From an uncultured Bacteroidia bacterium (GTDB lineage: Bacteria > Bacteroidota > Bacteroidia > Bacteroidales > UBA932): a DNA stretch of 54,006 bases. The notes under the pieces were generated by a model. That model saw nothing but the letters and a program-made list of their open reading frames with translations. It did not search any database and was not told the DNA's origin. The first letter of the stretch is position 1; each line of letters starts with the position of its first letter. A program made the translations under genes and the position numbers. The DNA is taken from NCBI GenBank assembly GCA_902778105.1, contig CACYWN010000019.1:1-54006 (forward strand), written 5' to 3'. Shown in pieces: positions 8,212 through 17,319 of this stretch.

Positions 8212-9725
8212 CATTTCCATCCAAGAAAGCACCGCTGGCGGCCTACTGCGCCATCCTGGCCCTGTTTACGCTCGTGGCGTTCCATATGCCTTTTTTCCGG
8301 CGTGTCCTCGAGAACATCGAGGGGGGATTCAACGGGATCGTGATCGTCGTGACGGCGGTTCTCCTGCTGCTGGTGCTGGATTTCCTGCTGTACTACGCGC
8401 TGGTCTGGCTGCTGCGCGGACTCGGCAGGTTCCTGGTGGCCTTCACCCTCGTCGGTGACGCCATCATGCTTTATTTCGTGAACACCTATGATGTGCTGGT
8501 GACGGACGAGATGATGGGGAACGTGTTCCGGACCCAATACTCCGAGGCGTCGGGATTCTTCTCTTTCTCGTTCGTGCTCTACGTCCTGCTGCTGGGCATC
8601 CTGCCGTCGATATATGTGTTCCGCCGGAAGGTGGACTACGGCTCGTGGAAGCGCTTTCTCTCCTGGCTGGGAGGATGCGTGGCGGCGCTCCTGGTCCTGG
8701 TGTTCGGCAACATGAAGAACTGGCCCTGGATCGACCGCAATTCCACGGAACTCGGCAGCCTCCTGATGCCCTGGTCCTACATCGTCAATTCCTTCCGGTA
8801 CCGGGCGGCGGAAAAACGGAAGAACGTCGAGGAGATTCCGCTGCCCGACGCGACGCTGACCACGGACAGCCGGGATGTCTGCGTGCTGGTCATCGGCGAA
8901 TCCGCCCGCCGCGACCGTTTCTCCCTGTATGGCTACGGGAAGGAGACCAACCCTTATACGGTGAAGGACAGCGTCAAAGCCTATGTTGCCAACGCCTCGG
9001 CCACCTATACTGCCGCGGGCGTGAAGGCGATCCTGGAATACAAGGATACGGATGAACTGTACGAGATCCTCCCGAACTACCTGTACCGGACCGGGATCGA
9101 TGTCTTCTGGCGCACCAGCAACTGGGGAGAACCGCCGGTCCATGTGCGGTCCTATGAGACCGTCAGCGAGATCCGGGACCGTTATCCGGAAGCGGACCGC
9201 CGCCACGACGGTGCCCTGCTCGCCGGCCTGAAGGAGGAACTGGAGGCCGGCGGCAAGGACAAGGTATTCGCCGTCCTGCATACCTACACGAACCACGGGC
9301 CGGCGTACAATACCAATTATCCGCCTGAGTTCGAGGTGTTTACGCCTGTGAGCAATACGGTGGAGATGTCCAAGGTGAGCCAGCTGGAACTGGACAATGC
9401 CTATGACAACAGCATCGTCTATACCGACTGGCTCGTCCACCAGGTCATCGGGATCGTGCGGGAAACCGGCCGGCGCGGCTGCGTGCTGTTCGTCTCGGAC
9501 CATGGCGAGTCCCTCGGCGAAAACAACCTGTACATGCACGGCGTTCCCTTCTCCATGGCTCCGCGGGAGCAGATCGAGATTCCCTTCATCGTATGGACCT
9601 CCGACCGGTCGCTCCGCCTGAAGGACCTCCCCGAGGTGGGGCAGCATCATGTGTTCCATTCGGTCCTGGATTTCTTCGGCGTGGACAGTCCGGTCTTCGA
9701 CGAATCTTTGAGTGTATTCGAATAA
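8208..9725 (+). CDS. EptA-like phosphoethanolamine transferase (sulfatase fold)
   Basis: 505 residues from the ATG overlapping the previous stop; a start at 8187 is possible but lies inside the upstream gene. About five membrane helices (10-170) precede a periplasmic alkaline-phosphatase/sulfatase domain. VIGESARRDRFSLYGYG (from about 225) holds the first metal ligand, Glu; NASATYTAAG near 265 carries the likely Thr nucleophile; VSDHGESLGENNLYMHG (about 430) has the Asp/His metal ligands. Family members move phosphoethanolamine from phosphatidylethanolamine to lipid A or other glycans, which can affect cationic peptide resistance. The acceptor here is not predictable. Confidence 0.85.
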   Translation: MTFPSKKAPLAAYCAILALFTLVAFHMPFFRRVLENIEGGFNGIVIVVTAVLLLLVLDFLLYYALVWLLRGLGRFLVAFTLVGDAIMLYFVNTYDVLVTDEMMGNVFRTQYSEASGFFSFSFVLYVLLLGILPSIYVFRRKVDYGSWKRFLSWLGGCVAALLVLVFGNMKNWPWIDRNSTELGSLLMPWSYIVNSFRYRAAEKRKNVEEIPLPDATLTTDSRDVCVLVIGESARRDRFSLYGYGKETNPYTVKDSVKAYVANASATYTAAGVKAILEYKDTDELYEILPNYLYRTGIDVFWRTSNWGEPPVHVRSYETVSEIRDRYPEADRRHDGALLAGLKEELEAGGKDKVFAVLHTYTNHGPAYNTNYPPEFEVFTPVSNTVEMSKVSQLELDNAYDNSIVYTDWLVHQVIGIVRETGRRGCVLFVSDHGESLGENNLYMHGVPFSMAPREQIEIPFIVWTSDRSLRLKDLPEVGQHHVFHSVLDFFGVDSPVFDESLSVFE

Positions 9726-9738
9726 ATTGGTATCTTTG
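9707..9738 (+). promoter_or_regulatory. Consensus promoter of der
   Basis: TTTG (9707-9710), exactly 20 bases, TATCTTTG (9731-9738): one of the best consensus promoters in the window. The -33 element lies inside the end of the upstream coding region. Leader about 18 bases. Confidence 0.75.
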
Positions 9739-9761
9739 CACTTTCTAAACTGAAGATATTT

Positions 9762-11069
9762 ATGGCATTGGTAGCGATAGTCGGGAGACCGAACGTAGGA
9801 AAATCTACGCTTTTCAACCGCCTCGTGGGGATGCGTCAGGCGATTGTCGACGGAACCGCGGGCGTGACCCGGGACCGCCATTACGGCAAATGTGAATGGT
9901 GCGGCACCGAATTCTCCGTGGTGGACACGGGCGGTTACACCACCAATTCGGACGATGTGTTCGAGGAGGCGATCCGCCGCCAGGTGGTCATCGCCGTGGA
10001 GGAGGCCGACGTGATCCTGTTCATGTGCGAGGCCGCCACCGGCATCACGGACTACGATGCGGAGATCGCCGACCTTCTGCGCCGCTCCAAGAAGCCGGTG
10101 GTCCTTTGCGTGAACAAGGTCGATTCGGGCGAGAAGATGTACGACGCCTTCGACTTCTACGGCCTGGGCCTGGGCGAGGTGTGGAGCATCTCCGCCGCCA
10201 ACGGTTCCGGTACCGGCGACCTCCTGGACGAGATCGTCCGCGTGCTTCCGGAGGATTCAGTGGCGGAGGACGACCATGCCGATGTCCCGCACATCGCCAT
10301 CGTGGGCCGTCCGAACGTAGGCAAGTCGTCCCTGACGAACGCCCTGCTGGGCGAGGAAAGGAACATCGTCACGCCCGTGGCTGGAACCACCCGTGACTCC
10401 ATTTCCACCTACTACAACAAGTTCGGCCACGAATTCGTGCTCGTGGATACGGCCGGTATGCGGCGGAAGGCGAAGGTCACCGAGGACCTGGAGTTCTACT
10501 CCGTCCTCCGCGCCATGCGCACCATCGAACACAGCGACGTGTGCATCCTGATGATCGATGCCACGCTCGGGATGGAGGCGCAGGATATGAATATCTTCAA
10601 CGTCATCCAAAAGAACCGCAAGGGCTGCGTCATCGTCGTGAACAAGTGGGACCTCTTCGAGAAGGAGCCGAACACCATGCGCGACTACACCGAGGCCCTG
10701 AAGGCCCGCCTGGCCCCGTTCAACGACATCCCCATCGTGTTTACCTCCGTCATCAACAAGCAGCGCATCCTGGAGGTGCTGAATGCCGCCGCACACGTGG
10801 CGGAGAACATGAAGCGCCGCATCTCCACTTCCGAACTCAACGATGCGATGCTGCCGGAGATCGAGAACTATCCGCCGCCGGCCTGGAAGGGCAAGTACAT
10901 CAAGATCAAGTATGTGACCCAGCTTCCGACCCGCACCCCGCAGTTCGCCTTCTTCTGCAACCTGCCCCAGTGGGTGAAGGATCCGTACAAGCGTTTCCTG
11001 GAGAACAAGCTGCGTGAGCATTTCGATTTCACCGGCTGTCCCATCCAAGTCTATACAAGAGCCAAATAG
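9762..11069 (+). CDS. der: Ribosome-associated double GTPase Der/EngA
   Basis: Der has two tandem GTPase domains and a C-terminal KH-like domain and is needed for 50S assembly. In the 435 residues the first P-loop GRPNVGKS is at 8-15 and the second begins near 181; each domain has its DTAG or DTGG switch and an NKVD or NKWD specificity motif. The KH-like part (from about 355) ends [15 protein letters not shown], as in the family. It has its own strong promoter and nadE follows by one base. Confidence 0.97.
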   Translation: MALVAIVGRPNVGKSTLFNRLVGMRQAIVDGTAGVTRDRHYGKCEWCGTEFSVVDTGGYTTNSDDVFEEAIRRQVVIAVEEADVILFMCEAATGITDYDAEIADLLRRSKKPVVLCVNKVDSGEKMYDAFDFYGLGLGEVWSISAANGSGTGDLLDEIVRVLPEDSVAEDDHADVPHIAIVGRPNVGKSSLTNALLGEERNIVTPVAGTTRDSISTYYNKFGHEFVLVDTAGMRRKAKVTEDLEFYSVLRAMRTIEHSDVCILMIDATLGMEAQDMNIFNVIQKNRKGCVIVVNKWDLFEKEPNTMRDYTEALKARLAPFNDIPIVFTSVINKQRILEVLNAAAHVAENMKRRISTSELNDAMLPEIENYPPPAWKGKYIKIKYVTQLPTRTPQFAFFCNLPQWVKDPYKRFLENKLREHFDFTGCPIQVYTRAK

Positions 11070-11070
11070 T

Positions 11071-11808
11071 ATGTTTGATGCAAGGAAAGTGAAGGACGCG
11101 TGCGTCCAGTGGATCCGGGACTGGTTCGCGGAGAACGGCCCGGGCTGCAATGCCGTGATCGGCATTTCCGGCGGCAAGGACAGTTCCGTCGTGGCCGGCC
11201 TCTGCGTGGAGGCCCTCGGGGTGGACCGTGTGATCGGTGTGACCATGCCCAACGGCGTCCAGCCGGACATCGAGGATTCGATCAAGCTTATCAACCATCT
11301 GGGGATCAAGCGGTACGACGTGAATATCGGTGCTTCCTTCGACGCCCTGATGGCGGAAGTGGAGGCGAAACTGGGACATGAGGCATCGGCCCAGACCCGC
11401 ATCAACATGGCCCCGCGCCTCAGGATGACGGCATTATACGCCATCTCCCAGTCCAACAACGGCCGGGTGGCCAACACCTGCAACCTCTCCGAGGACTGGG
11501 TGGGCTACAGCACCCGCTACGGCGATGCCGCGGGCGATTTCTCGCCCCTTGGCGGTCTCACCGTGCAGGAAGTCGTTGCCGTCGGCAAGGTCCTCGGGCT
11601 GCCTGTGGATCTCGTGGAGAAAACCCCGTCCGACGGCCTCTGCGGCAAGACGGACGAGGACAACCTGGGCTTCACCTATGCCGTCCTGGACCGTTACATC
11701 CGTACCGGCGTGTGCGAGGACCCGGCGACGAAGGCCCTCATCGACCGCAAGCACGTGATGAACCTCTTCAAGCTCAAGCCCATCCCGCACTTCGATCCTC
11801 AGCTGTAA
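11071..11808 (+). CDS. nadE: NH3-dependent NAD+ synthetase
   Basis: Converts nicotinate adenine dinucleotide to NAD+ using ATP and ammonia. 245 residues, the short ammonia-dependent form with no glutaminase domain. The ATP pyrophosphatase loop SGGKDSS is at 33-39; NTCNLSEDWVGYSTRYGD and the TPSDGLCGKTDEDNLGFTY segment are family signatures. The start at 11071 directly follows the der stop. A longer in-frame start at 11014 lies inside der and is rejected. The stop overlaps the acyltransferase start (TAATG). Confidence 0.95.
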   Translation: MFDARKVKDACVQWIRDWFAENGPGCNAVIGISGGKDSSVVAGLCVEALGVDRVIGVTMPNGVQPDIEDSIKLINHLGIKRYDVNIGASFDALMAEVEAKLGHEASAQTRINMAPRLRMTALYAISQSNNGRVANTCNLSEDWVGYSTRYGDAAGDFSPLGGLTVQEVVAVGKVLGLPVDLVEKTPSDGLCGKTDEDNLGFTYAVLDRYIRTGVCEDPATKALIDRKHVMNLFKLKPIPHFDPQL

Positions 11809-12971
11809 TGGAGGCCAGGCGGGAGATATGGGTAGACTGGATGCGGGTCGTTGCCTGTTTCCTGGTCATCCTGACGCACAGCTGCGAGCCTTTTTACCTG
11901 GGCGGCGAGGGATCGTTGATTCTCACGAAGTCCGATGCCGTCTGGGTGTCGGTCCTGAATGTGATTCCCCGGGCGGCGGTTGCCCTTTTCATCGTGGCCT
12001 CCAGCTATTTGCAGTTTCCCCTGCATTATCCGACCGGTGAGTTCTTCCGCCGGAGAGCGGCCCGGGTCTTGATTCCCTTCCTCATCTGGACCCTCGTTTA
12101 TGCCCTTGTATGGGGTGATCCTGTCCAGAATTTCAAGGACCTGCTGCTCAACTTCAATTATGCGGCCGGGCATCTGTGGTTCGTCTATATGCTGGTGGGC
12201 GTATACCTTGTCATGCCGCTGCTTTCTCCCTGGGCGGAAAAAGTGGGGAAGAGGGAACTTCTGTTTTATCTGGGAATCTGGCTTTTCACAACCATCATTC
12301 CTTTCATCCGCCAATGGGCGGGCGGACCGGCGCCTGTGATGTACGGTCCATCCGGGATCCCGAATCCGGCGAAGTACCCGCTGTGGGGCGAAGCCAGTTG
12401 GAACGCGTACGGCGTATTCTATTACTTGAGCGGCTTTATCGGCTATCTTCTCCTGGGCCTGTATTTCCGTAAATTCGTCGGACGTCTTTCCTGGGGGCGG
12501 ACCCTATGCCTGGCCATCCCGCTGTTCCTTTGCGGCTTCGCCATCTGCAATGCCGGCTTCCTGACCCGCGTATGGGCCGATTCCAAGGGAGTCTTTCCGA
12601 TAGAAGGACCCGTAGGCCTGGCTGCCCTCTGGGAAGGCCCCTGGCTGAACGACACCTTCGGCGTGGCCTTGATGACCATCGCCTGGATTCTCCTGTTCCG
12701 CAAGATTGAAAGGACCGACCGCTTCTACGACCATGTCCTTCTCCCGGTTTCCAAGGCCAGCTACGGTATGTATCTGTCGCATCTGCTCCTTCTGGGGTTT
12801 GTTTCCGGTTGGATCCGTAACGCCCTTGGCCTTGGTGGAAACGGTGTGCTGGGTATCTGGACAACCCCTGTCCAGATGCTTTCCATCGCCATTGTTACGT
12901 TCGTGGTCATCGCCTTCCTCTGTGTCCAGGTCCGCCGGATCCCCAGGGTTGGGAAATGGCTGGTGGGGTAG
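11808..12971 (+). CDS. Acyltransferase family 3 membrane protein
   Basis: 387 residues with about ten hydrophobic helices and the family-3 start: WVDWMRVVACFLVILTHS, with the conserved His near residue 24, then FFRRRAARVLIPFLIW with the conserved Arg. Such OafA/WecH-like enzymes move acetyl or other acyl groups from the cytoplasm onto sugars or polymers outside the membrane. The start shares one base with the nadE stop. Its substrate is unknown; no polysaccharide genes are adjacent, so it may be an orphan decorating enzyme. Confidence 0.85.
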   Translation: MEARREIWVDWMRVVACFLVILTHSCEPFYLGGEGSLILTKSDAVWVSVLNVIPRAAVALFIVASSYLQFPLHYPTGEFFRRRAARVLIPFLIWTLVYALVWGDPVQNFKDLLLNFNYAAGHLWFVYMLVGVYLVMPLLSPWAEKVGKRELLFYLGIWLFTTIIPFIRQWAGGPAPVMYGPSGIPNPAKYPLWGEASWNAYGVFYYLSGFIGYLLLGLYFRKFVGRLSWGRTLCLAIPLFLCGFAICNAGFLTRVWADSKGVFPIEGPVGLAALWEGPWLNDTFGVALMTIAWILLFRKIERTDRFYDHVLLPVSKASYGMYLSHLLLLGFVSGWIRNALGLGGNGVLGIWTTPVQMLSIAIVTFVVIAFLCVQVRRIPRVGKWLVG

Positions 12972-12988
12972 GGGTAATTATAGCGAAG

Positions 12989-13036
12989 ATTCCGAAAACA
13001 AGAATTTTTTATATAGATAGTTTTTTGTTTCGGAAT
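12989..13036. repeat. Imperfect inverted repeat upstream of higBA
   Basis: ATTCCGAAA (12989-12997) and TTTCGGAAT (13028-13036) form a perfect 9-bp inverted repeat separated by 30 AT-rich bases, just before the -7 box at 13045. It could be an operator for the HigA-type repressor or part of the terminator of the upstream operon (T-rich stretch inside). Confidence 0.45.
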
Positions 13037-13044
13037 TTTTGTTT

Positions 13045-13052
13045 TATCTTTG
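13045..13052 (+). promoter_or_regulatory. -7 box of the higBA operon
   Basis: TATCTTTG, 22 bases before the toxin start. A TTTG at 13024-13027 is 17 bases upstream, shorter than the usual spacing. Confidence 0.5.
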
Positions 13053-13074
13053 TTCTTGGAAACAGTGTTGACGG

Positions 13075-13374
13075 ATGAGGATTGTATCGCACAGGAAGTT
13101 GAAGGAGTTTTATGAAACTCCGGGAAGGGAGGATGCGGAAGTCGCCCTTGAAAGATGGTATGAGGTTGTGGAGGCGGCTCAGTGGAACACCTTTGCCGAT
13201 ATCCGTGCCGACTTCGGGTCCGTCGATTCGGTGGGAAACCAGCATTATATATTCAATATCCGGGGAAACCGGTACCGGCTGGTTGTCGTCGTCAAGTTTG
13301 TGATGGGTTATGTGTTCATCCGTTTTGTCGGAACACATGAGGAATATGACAAGATCAATGCTTCAACGATATGA
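13075..13374 (+). CDS. higB: HigB-type mRNA interferase toxin
   Basis: 99 residues matching the HigB toxin family (RelE-like ribosome-dependent mRNase). Visible hallmarks: MRIVSHRKLKEFYE at the start, ALERWYEVVEAAQWNTFADI, GNQHYIFNIRGNRYRLVV and the C-terminal FVMGYVFIRFVGTHEEYDKI. The TH-EYD motif near the end is characteristic. It precedes its antitoxin with a 4-base ATGA overlap, the usual inverted order of hig loci. An AT-rich promoter region lies upstream. Confidence 0.9.
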   Translation: MRIVSHRKLKEFYETPGREDAEVALERWYEVVEAAQWNTFADIRADFGSVDSVGNQHYIFNIRGNRYRLVVVVKFVMGYVFIRFVGTHEEYDKINASTI

Positions 13375-13736
13375 GAAAGAATCTGGACCAGATGAGATAT
13401 GAGTATGCGCTCACCCGGGTGGAGGCTCTTCTTCCGCTTGTTGGTGAGGATACCCCTGCGAATGATCCGGCGGCCATGGAACTGGCCATCATGTCGGACT
13501 TTGTCATCGCGTATGAAAAGGAGCATTATCCGCTGGGCAAACCGACCGTCGCGCAGTTGATTCAATTGTCTCTGGAAGAAAAAGGCATGACTCAGAAAGA
13601 ACTGGCCCGGGAGATCGGTGTGAGTCCCACCCGCATTAACGACTATGTTTCCGGCAGGGCAGAACCGACCTTGAAGGTGGCCCGACTGTTATGCACGGCG
13701 CTTGGAATCGCACCGGCGCTGCTTTTGGGATTGTAA
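13371..13736 (+). CDS. higA: HigA-type antitoxin (XRE HTH)
   Basis: 121 residues. The N-terminal half is the toxin-neutralising part. The C-terminal half (about 62-120) is an XRE helix-turn-helix: LIQLSLEEKGMTQKELARE, IGVSPTRINDYVSGRAEPTL, then LLCTALGIAPALLLGL. Antitoxins of this type bind the toxin and repress their own promoter. The TTCCG-based inverted repeat at 12989-13036 is a candidate operator. The stop is followed at once by a strong terminator. Confidence 0.9.
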   Translation: MRKNLDQMRYEYALTRVEALLPLVGEDTPANDPAAMELAIMSDFVIAYEKEHYPLGKPTVAQLIQLSLEEKGMTQKELAREIGVSPTRINDYVSGRAEPTLKVARLLCTALGIAPALLLGL

Positions 13737-13742
13737 GTTATT

Positions 13743-13772
13743 CCGCGGAAGTTTTTCCGCGGATTTTGTTTA
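13743..13772 (+). terminator. Rho-independent terminator after higBA
   Basis: CCGCGGAA (13743-13750), 4-base loop, TTCCGCGG (13755-13762), then ATTTTGTTT. A perfect 8-bp GC-rich stem followed by a T-rich tract, seven bases after the higA stop. Confidence 0.8.
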
Positions 13773-13778
13773 TATTTG
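13771..13778 (+). promoter_or_regulatory. -7 box of the xseA-glycogen operon
   Basis: TATATTTG 21 bases before xseA, starting right at the end of the higBA terminator. No clear -33 element is seen because the terminator hairpin occupies that position. Confidence 0.5.
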
Positions 13779-13799
13779 TAAGGTGCTAAAGACCGGCCT

Positions 13800-15131
13800 A
13801 TGGCAAAGGACTATTGGGAGCTGTCGGAGTTGCTGGCAAGGGTGAAGGAAGGCGTCGCGGACGCTTTTCCGGACAAGTATTGGGTGAAGGGGGAGATCAG
13901 TTCCTGGAGTCCCCGGGCGAACGGCCACTGCTATCTGAACCTGTCTGAGAGCGTGCGGGGAAAGCAGGTGGCCGACATCCGGGCGATGATCTGGAAATGG
14001 CAGTTCCCGCAGCTGAAAGCCTTCTTTGAGCAGGAGACGGGGCAAGCGCTCCAGGCCGGCATCACGGTCCTCGTGCGGGTGCAGGTGAATTTCAGCGAAC
14101 TGTACGGGATTTCCCTTTTCATTGACGACATCGACCCGGCCTTTACGGTAGGGGAGCAGGCGCTGGCGAAGAAGAAAGCCATCGAGAAGCTCACCGCCGG
14201 CGGATACCTGGAAATGCAGCAGGAGTTGGCACTGCCCCGGCTGCCGTACCGGCTGGCTGTCATTACGTCCAAAACCGCTGCGGGATACGGCGATTTCCGG
14301 CGCCATCTGCTGGAGAACGAGGCTGGATATGCCTTTCAGTTAGACCTTTACGAAGCCCTGATGCAGGGGGAATCGGCCCCTGCGTCCATCATTTCTGCCT
14401 TGGCGGAGGCGCAGGAGGAGGCTTATGACGCCATCCTGATCCTGCGCGGCGGCGGCTCGGAGATGGACCTTTCCTGCTTCGACGACTTTGACCTGGCAGT
14501 GGCAATCGCCACCTGCCCGGTACCGGTGATCACCGCCATCGGCCACGACCGTGACTTCCACATTGCGGACCTGGTCGCGAACCGGTATGTGAAGACGCCC
14601 ACGGCCCTGGCCGACCTGTTCCTGGACCTGTACGCGGCGGAAGATGAGCTCCTGGACGATCTGGAAACCCGGGTCCGGAAGGCAGTGGCCGACCGGCTCG
14701 GCGGGATGGGACGGCAGGTGGACGCCCTCGTGGGCCGCATCCGCCTGGGTCTCCTGGACCGGCTCCATACGGAAGAACGGGATGTCCAGGCGCACGCCGG
14801 CCGCATCCGGCTGGGCCTGACCCGGAAATACGCGGACCTGGTCCGGCAATCCGACGCCGCCGTGCACCGCTTGCAGTTCGCCGCGGGTGCCCGGCTCAGC
14901 CAGGAAGTTTCAGCCCTGGCGCTGAAGGAAGCGCTGATCAAATCGTCCGACCCCCGGAACATCCTCTCGCTGGGTTATGTCCTCGTGACCGGCCGGGACA
15001 ACAAGGTGCTCAAGACCGTGGAACGGGTCCGCGTGGGGGACCGGATCGGCGTCCGGTTCTCGGACGGCTCGCTGACGGCGAAGGTGGACGAAGTGTATAC
15101 GGAACACATTGACAAAGAAAACATTGCATAG
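13800..15131 (+). CDS. xseA: Exodeoxyribonuclease VII large subunit
   Basis: Catalytic subunit of ExoVII, which degrades single-stranded DNA from both ends to short oligonucleotides and acts in repair. 443 residues: N-terminal OB fold (about 1-110; YWVKGEISSWSPRANGHCY), then the exonuclease domain with RLAVITSKTAAGYGDF, LILRGGGSEMDLSCFDDFD and ITAIGHDRDFHIADLVA, then a long coiled-coil region (about 280-380) and a C-terminal strand segment (LSLGYVLVT). Two bases separate it from xseB. It is the first gene of the long co-directional run that contains the glycogen genes. Confidence 0.94.
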   Translation: MAKDYWELSELLARVKEGVADAFPDKYWVKGEISSWSPRANGHCYLNLSESVRGKQVADIRAMIWKWQFPQLKAFFEQETGQALQAGITVLVRVQVNFSELYGISLFIDDIDPAFTVGEQALAKKKAIEKLTAGGYLEMQQELALPRLPYRLAVITSKTAAGYGDFRRHLLENEAGYAFQLDLYEALMQGESAPASIISALAEAQEEAYDAILILRGGGSEMDLSCFDDFDLAVAIATCPVPVITAIGHDRDFHIADLVANRYVKTPTALADLFLDLYAAEDELLDDLETRVRKAVADRLGGMGRQVDALVGRIRLGLLDRLHTEERDVQAHAGRIRLGLTRKYADLVRQSDAAVHRLQFAAGARLSQEVSALALKEALIKSSDPRNILSLGYVLVTGRDNKVLKTVERVRVGDRIGVRFSDGSLTAKVDEVYTEHIDKENIA

Positions 15132-15133
15132 CC

Positions 15134-15325
15134 ATGGAAGAGAAGTTTGATTACGCGAAGGCGGTGGAGGAGCTGGAGAAGATCGCCGCCAAGGTGGAGG
15201 ATCCGGCGACCAAACTGGACGACATCGATGCGCTGGTGGGCCGGAGCAATGCGCTCCTGAAGGCCTGCCGGGAATATCTGCGCGGGGTGAAGGAAAAAAT
15301 CGACAAACTGGACAAAGAAATATGA
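15134..15325 (+). CDS. xseB: Exodeoxyribonuclease VII small subunit
   Basis: 63 residues, helical hairpin protein. FDYAKAVEELEKIAAKVEDP and the C-terminal CREYLRGVKEKIDKLDKEI are typical of XseB, which binds the coiled coil of XseA. Its stop overlaps glgB as ATGA, linking DNA repair and glycogen genes in one transcript. Confidence 0.92.
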   Translation: MEEKFDYAKAVEELEKIAAKVEDPATKLDDIDALVGRSNALLKACREYLRGVKEKIDKLDKEI

Positions 15326-17319
15326 AAAAACTTTACGAAACCGACCCGTACCTGCTGCCGTACAAGGACGCCATCGAGGCGCGGCATACGCGTATCCTGG
15401 GGATGAAACGGCACATTGCCGGCGACGGCCTGCTGAAGGATGCCGTGAACAACCACATGTACTACGGCCTGCACCGTTGTGACGATGGTTCGTGGATTTT
15501 CCGCGAGTGGGCGCCGAACGCCACCAAGATCTACCTGGTGGGTGATTTCAACAACTGGAAGCGCACGGACGCCTATGCCCTGAAACCCACGGGCGGCGGC
15601 AACTGGGAGCTTTCCCTCCCGGCGTTTTTCCTGCAGCACGGCGAACTGTACAAACTGTACATCGAATGGCCCGGCGGGGCGGGGGAGCGGCTGCCCTCCT
15701 ATGTCACCCGCGCCGTCCAGGACGAGCATACGAAGGCCTTTGCCGCCCAGGTCTGGGACCCGCCCGTGAAATACGCGTGGAAGCACAAGGGCGCCGGAAA
15801 ACGCCCGCATCCGCTGATCTACGAGTGCCACATCGGCATGTCGTCGGAGCAGGAGAAGGTGGCTTCCTTCGAGGATTTCCGTACGACGGTCCTTCCGAAG
15901 GTGAAAAAGCTGGGTTATGACACCCTCCAGATCATGGCCCTGCAGGAGCATCCCTACTACGGCTCCTTCGGTTACCAGGTGTCCAATTTCTTTGCCCTGA
16001 GTTCCCGTTTCGGCACGCCCGAGGAGTTCAAGCGCCTGGTGGATGACGCCCACGGAAAGGGGATTGCGGTGGTGATGGACATCGTCCACAGCCACAGCGT
16101 GGACAACGAGGCGGAGGGCCTGTCGAACTTCGACGGCACGGACCACCTGTACTTCTATTCCGGTCCGCAGGGCCGCCATCCCGCCTGGGGCTCCCGCTGC
16201 TTCGATTACGGCAAGGACGAGACCAAGTACTTCCTCCTTTCCAACGTGAAATACTGGATGGAGGAATACCATATCGACGGCTTCCGTTTCGACGGGGTCA
16301 CTTCCATGCTGTACTGGGACCATGGCCTGGGAAAGGATTTCATGGGTTATGACAATTATTTCAACCAGGGGGTCGACGAGAACGCGGTGACTTACCTCGC
16401 TCTCGCGAACATCCTTGTGAAGGAGATGGATCCGAACGCCTTCACCATCGCCGAGGACGTGTCCGGCATGGCCGGACTGGCCGCCCCGCTGGAGGCCGGC
16501 GGCGTCGGTTTCGATTTCCGGATGTCCATGGGCGTCGCCGACTACTGGATCAAGATCGTCAAGGAACGCACCGACGAGCAGTGGAGCGTGGGCGACATCT
16601 GGTGGAACCTCACCAACAAGCGCGCCGACGAGAAGACCATCTCCTACGCCGAGTGCCACGACCAGGCGCTGGTGGGTGACAAGACGCTCATTTTCAGGTT
16701 GATGGACAAGGAGATGTATTTCTCCATGAATACGGAGTCGCAGAACCCCGTCGTGGACCGGGGCATCGCCCTCCACAAGATGATCCGCCTGGTGACGGCC
16801 GCCACCGCCGGCGACGGCTACCTGAACTTCATGGGCAACGAGTTCGGCCATCCCGAGTGGATCGACTTCCCGCGCGAGGGGAACGGCTGGTCCTACAAGC
16901 ACGCCCGGCGGCAGTGGTCCCTGGCCGAACCGGACTATCTCCGGTACGGCTTCCTCCGGAATTTCGACGAGGCGATGGTCCACCTTCTCCGGAAAGAGAA
17001 CATCCTTTCCGGCAGGCCGGAACTGCTCGTGCAGGATGAGGAGAAGAAAATCTTGATTTTCATGCGTAAAAACTGTATCTTTGCGCTGAATTTCTCGGCG
17101 ACAGGTTCCTATGCGGATTACGGGTTCGCAGCGCCTGGGGGAGAATGGGTGGATGCCCTCGACACCGATGAGGCCCGTTTCAACGGGTTCGCTCGGATGG
17201 TGCCCGGGGAGCACCATTTTACCGTGCCCGAGAAATCGCCGAACGGCAACCCGCGTTACGGAGATACGTTGTATCTCTACCTCCCCGCCCGCAGCGCTGT
17301 CGTCCTGAAGAAAATATAA
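15322..17319 (+). CDS. glgB: 1,4-alpha-glucan branching enzyme (GH13)
   Basis: Adds alpha-1,6 branches to glycogen. 665 residues: a CBM48-type N-terminal domain (about 45-150, IFREWAPNATKIYLVGDFNNW) and the GH13 catalytic barrel. Catalytic residues: nucleophile Asp324 in DGFRFDGVTSMLY, acid/base Glu378 in TIAEDVSG, and Asp447 in ECHDQ. It is the shorter, eukaryote-like type common in Bacteroidota. It overlaps xseB by four bases and the debranching gene by one. A promoter-like sequence lies inside its 3' end (17052-17083). Confidence 0.95.
   Translation: MKKLYETDPYLLPYKDAIEARHTRILGMKRHIAGDGLLKDAVNNHMYYGLHRCDDGSWIFREWAPNATKIYLVGDFNNWKRTDAYALKPTGGGNWELSLPAFFLQHGELYKLYIEWPGGAGERLPSYVTRAVQDEHTKAFAAQVWDPPVKYAWKHKGAGKRPHPLIYECHIGMSSEQEKVASFEDFRTTVLPKVKKLGYDTLQIMALQEHPYYGSFGYQVSNFFALSSRFGTPEEFKRLVDDAHGKGIAVVMDIVHSHSVDNEAEGLSNFDGTDHLYFYSGPQGRHPAWGSRCFDYGKDETKYFLLSNVKYWMEEYHIDGFRFDGVTSMLYWDHGLGKDFMGYDNYFNQGVDENAVTYLALANILVKEMDPNAFTIAEDVSGMAGLAAPLEAGGVGFDFRMSMGVADYWIKIVKERTDEQWSVGDIWWNLTNKRADEKTISYAECHDQALVGDKTLIFRLMDKEMYFSMNTESQNPVVDRGIALHKMIRLVTAATAGDGYLNFMGNEFGHPEWIDFPREGNGWSYKHARRQWSLAEPDYLRYGFLRNFDEAMVHLLRKENILSGRPELLVQDEEKKILIFMRKNCIFALNFSATGSYADYGFAAPGGEWVDALDTDEARFNGFARMVPGEHHFTVPEKSPNGNPRYGDTLYLYLPARSAVVLKKI
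17052..17083 (+). promoter_or_regulatory. Possible internal promoter within glgB
   Basis: CTTG (17052-17055), 20-base spacer, TATCTTTG (17076-17083), an exact consensus match inside the coding sequence. It could drive the debranching gene and the rest of the glycogen run independently of xseAB. It may also be a chance result of the encoded residues CIFAL. Confidence 0.4.
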
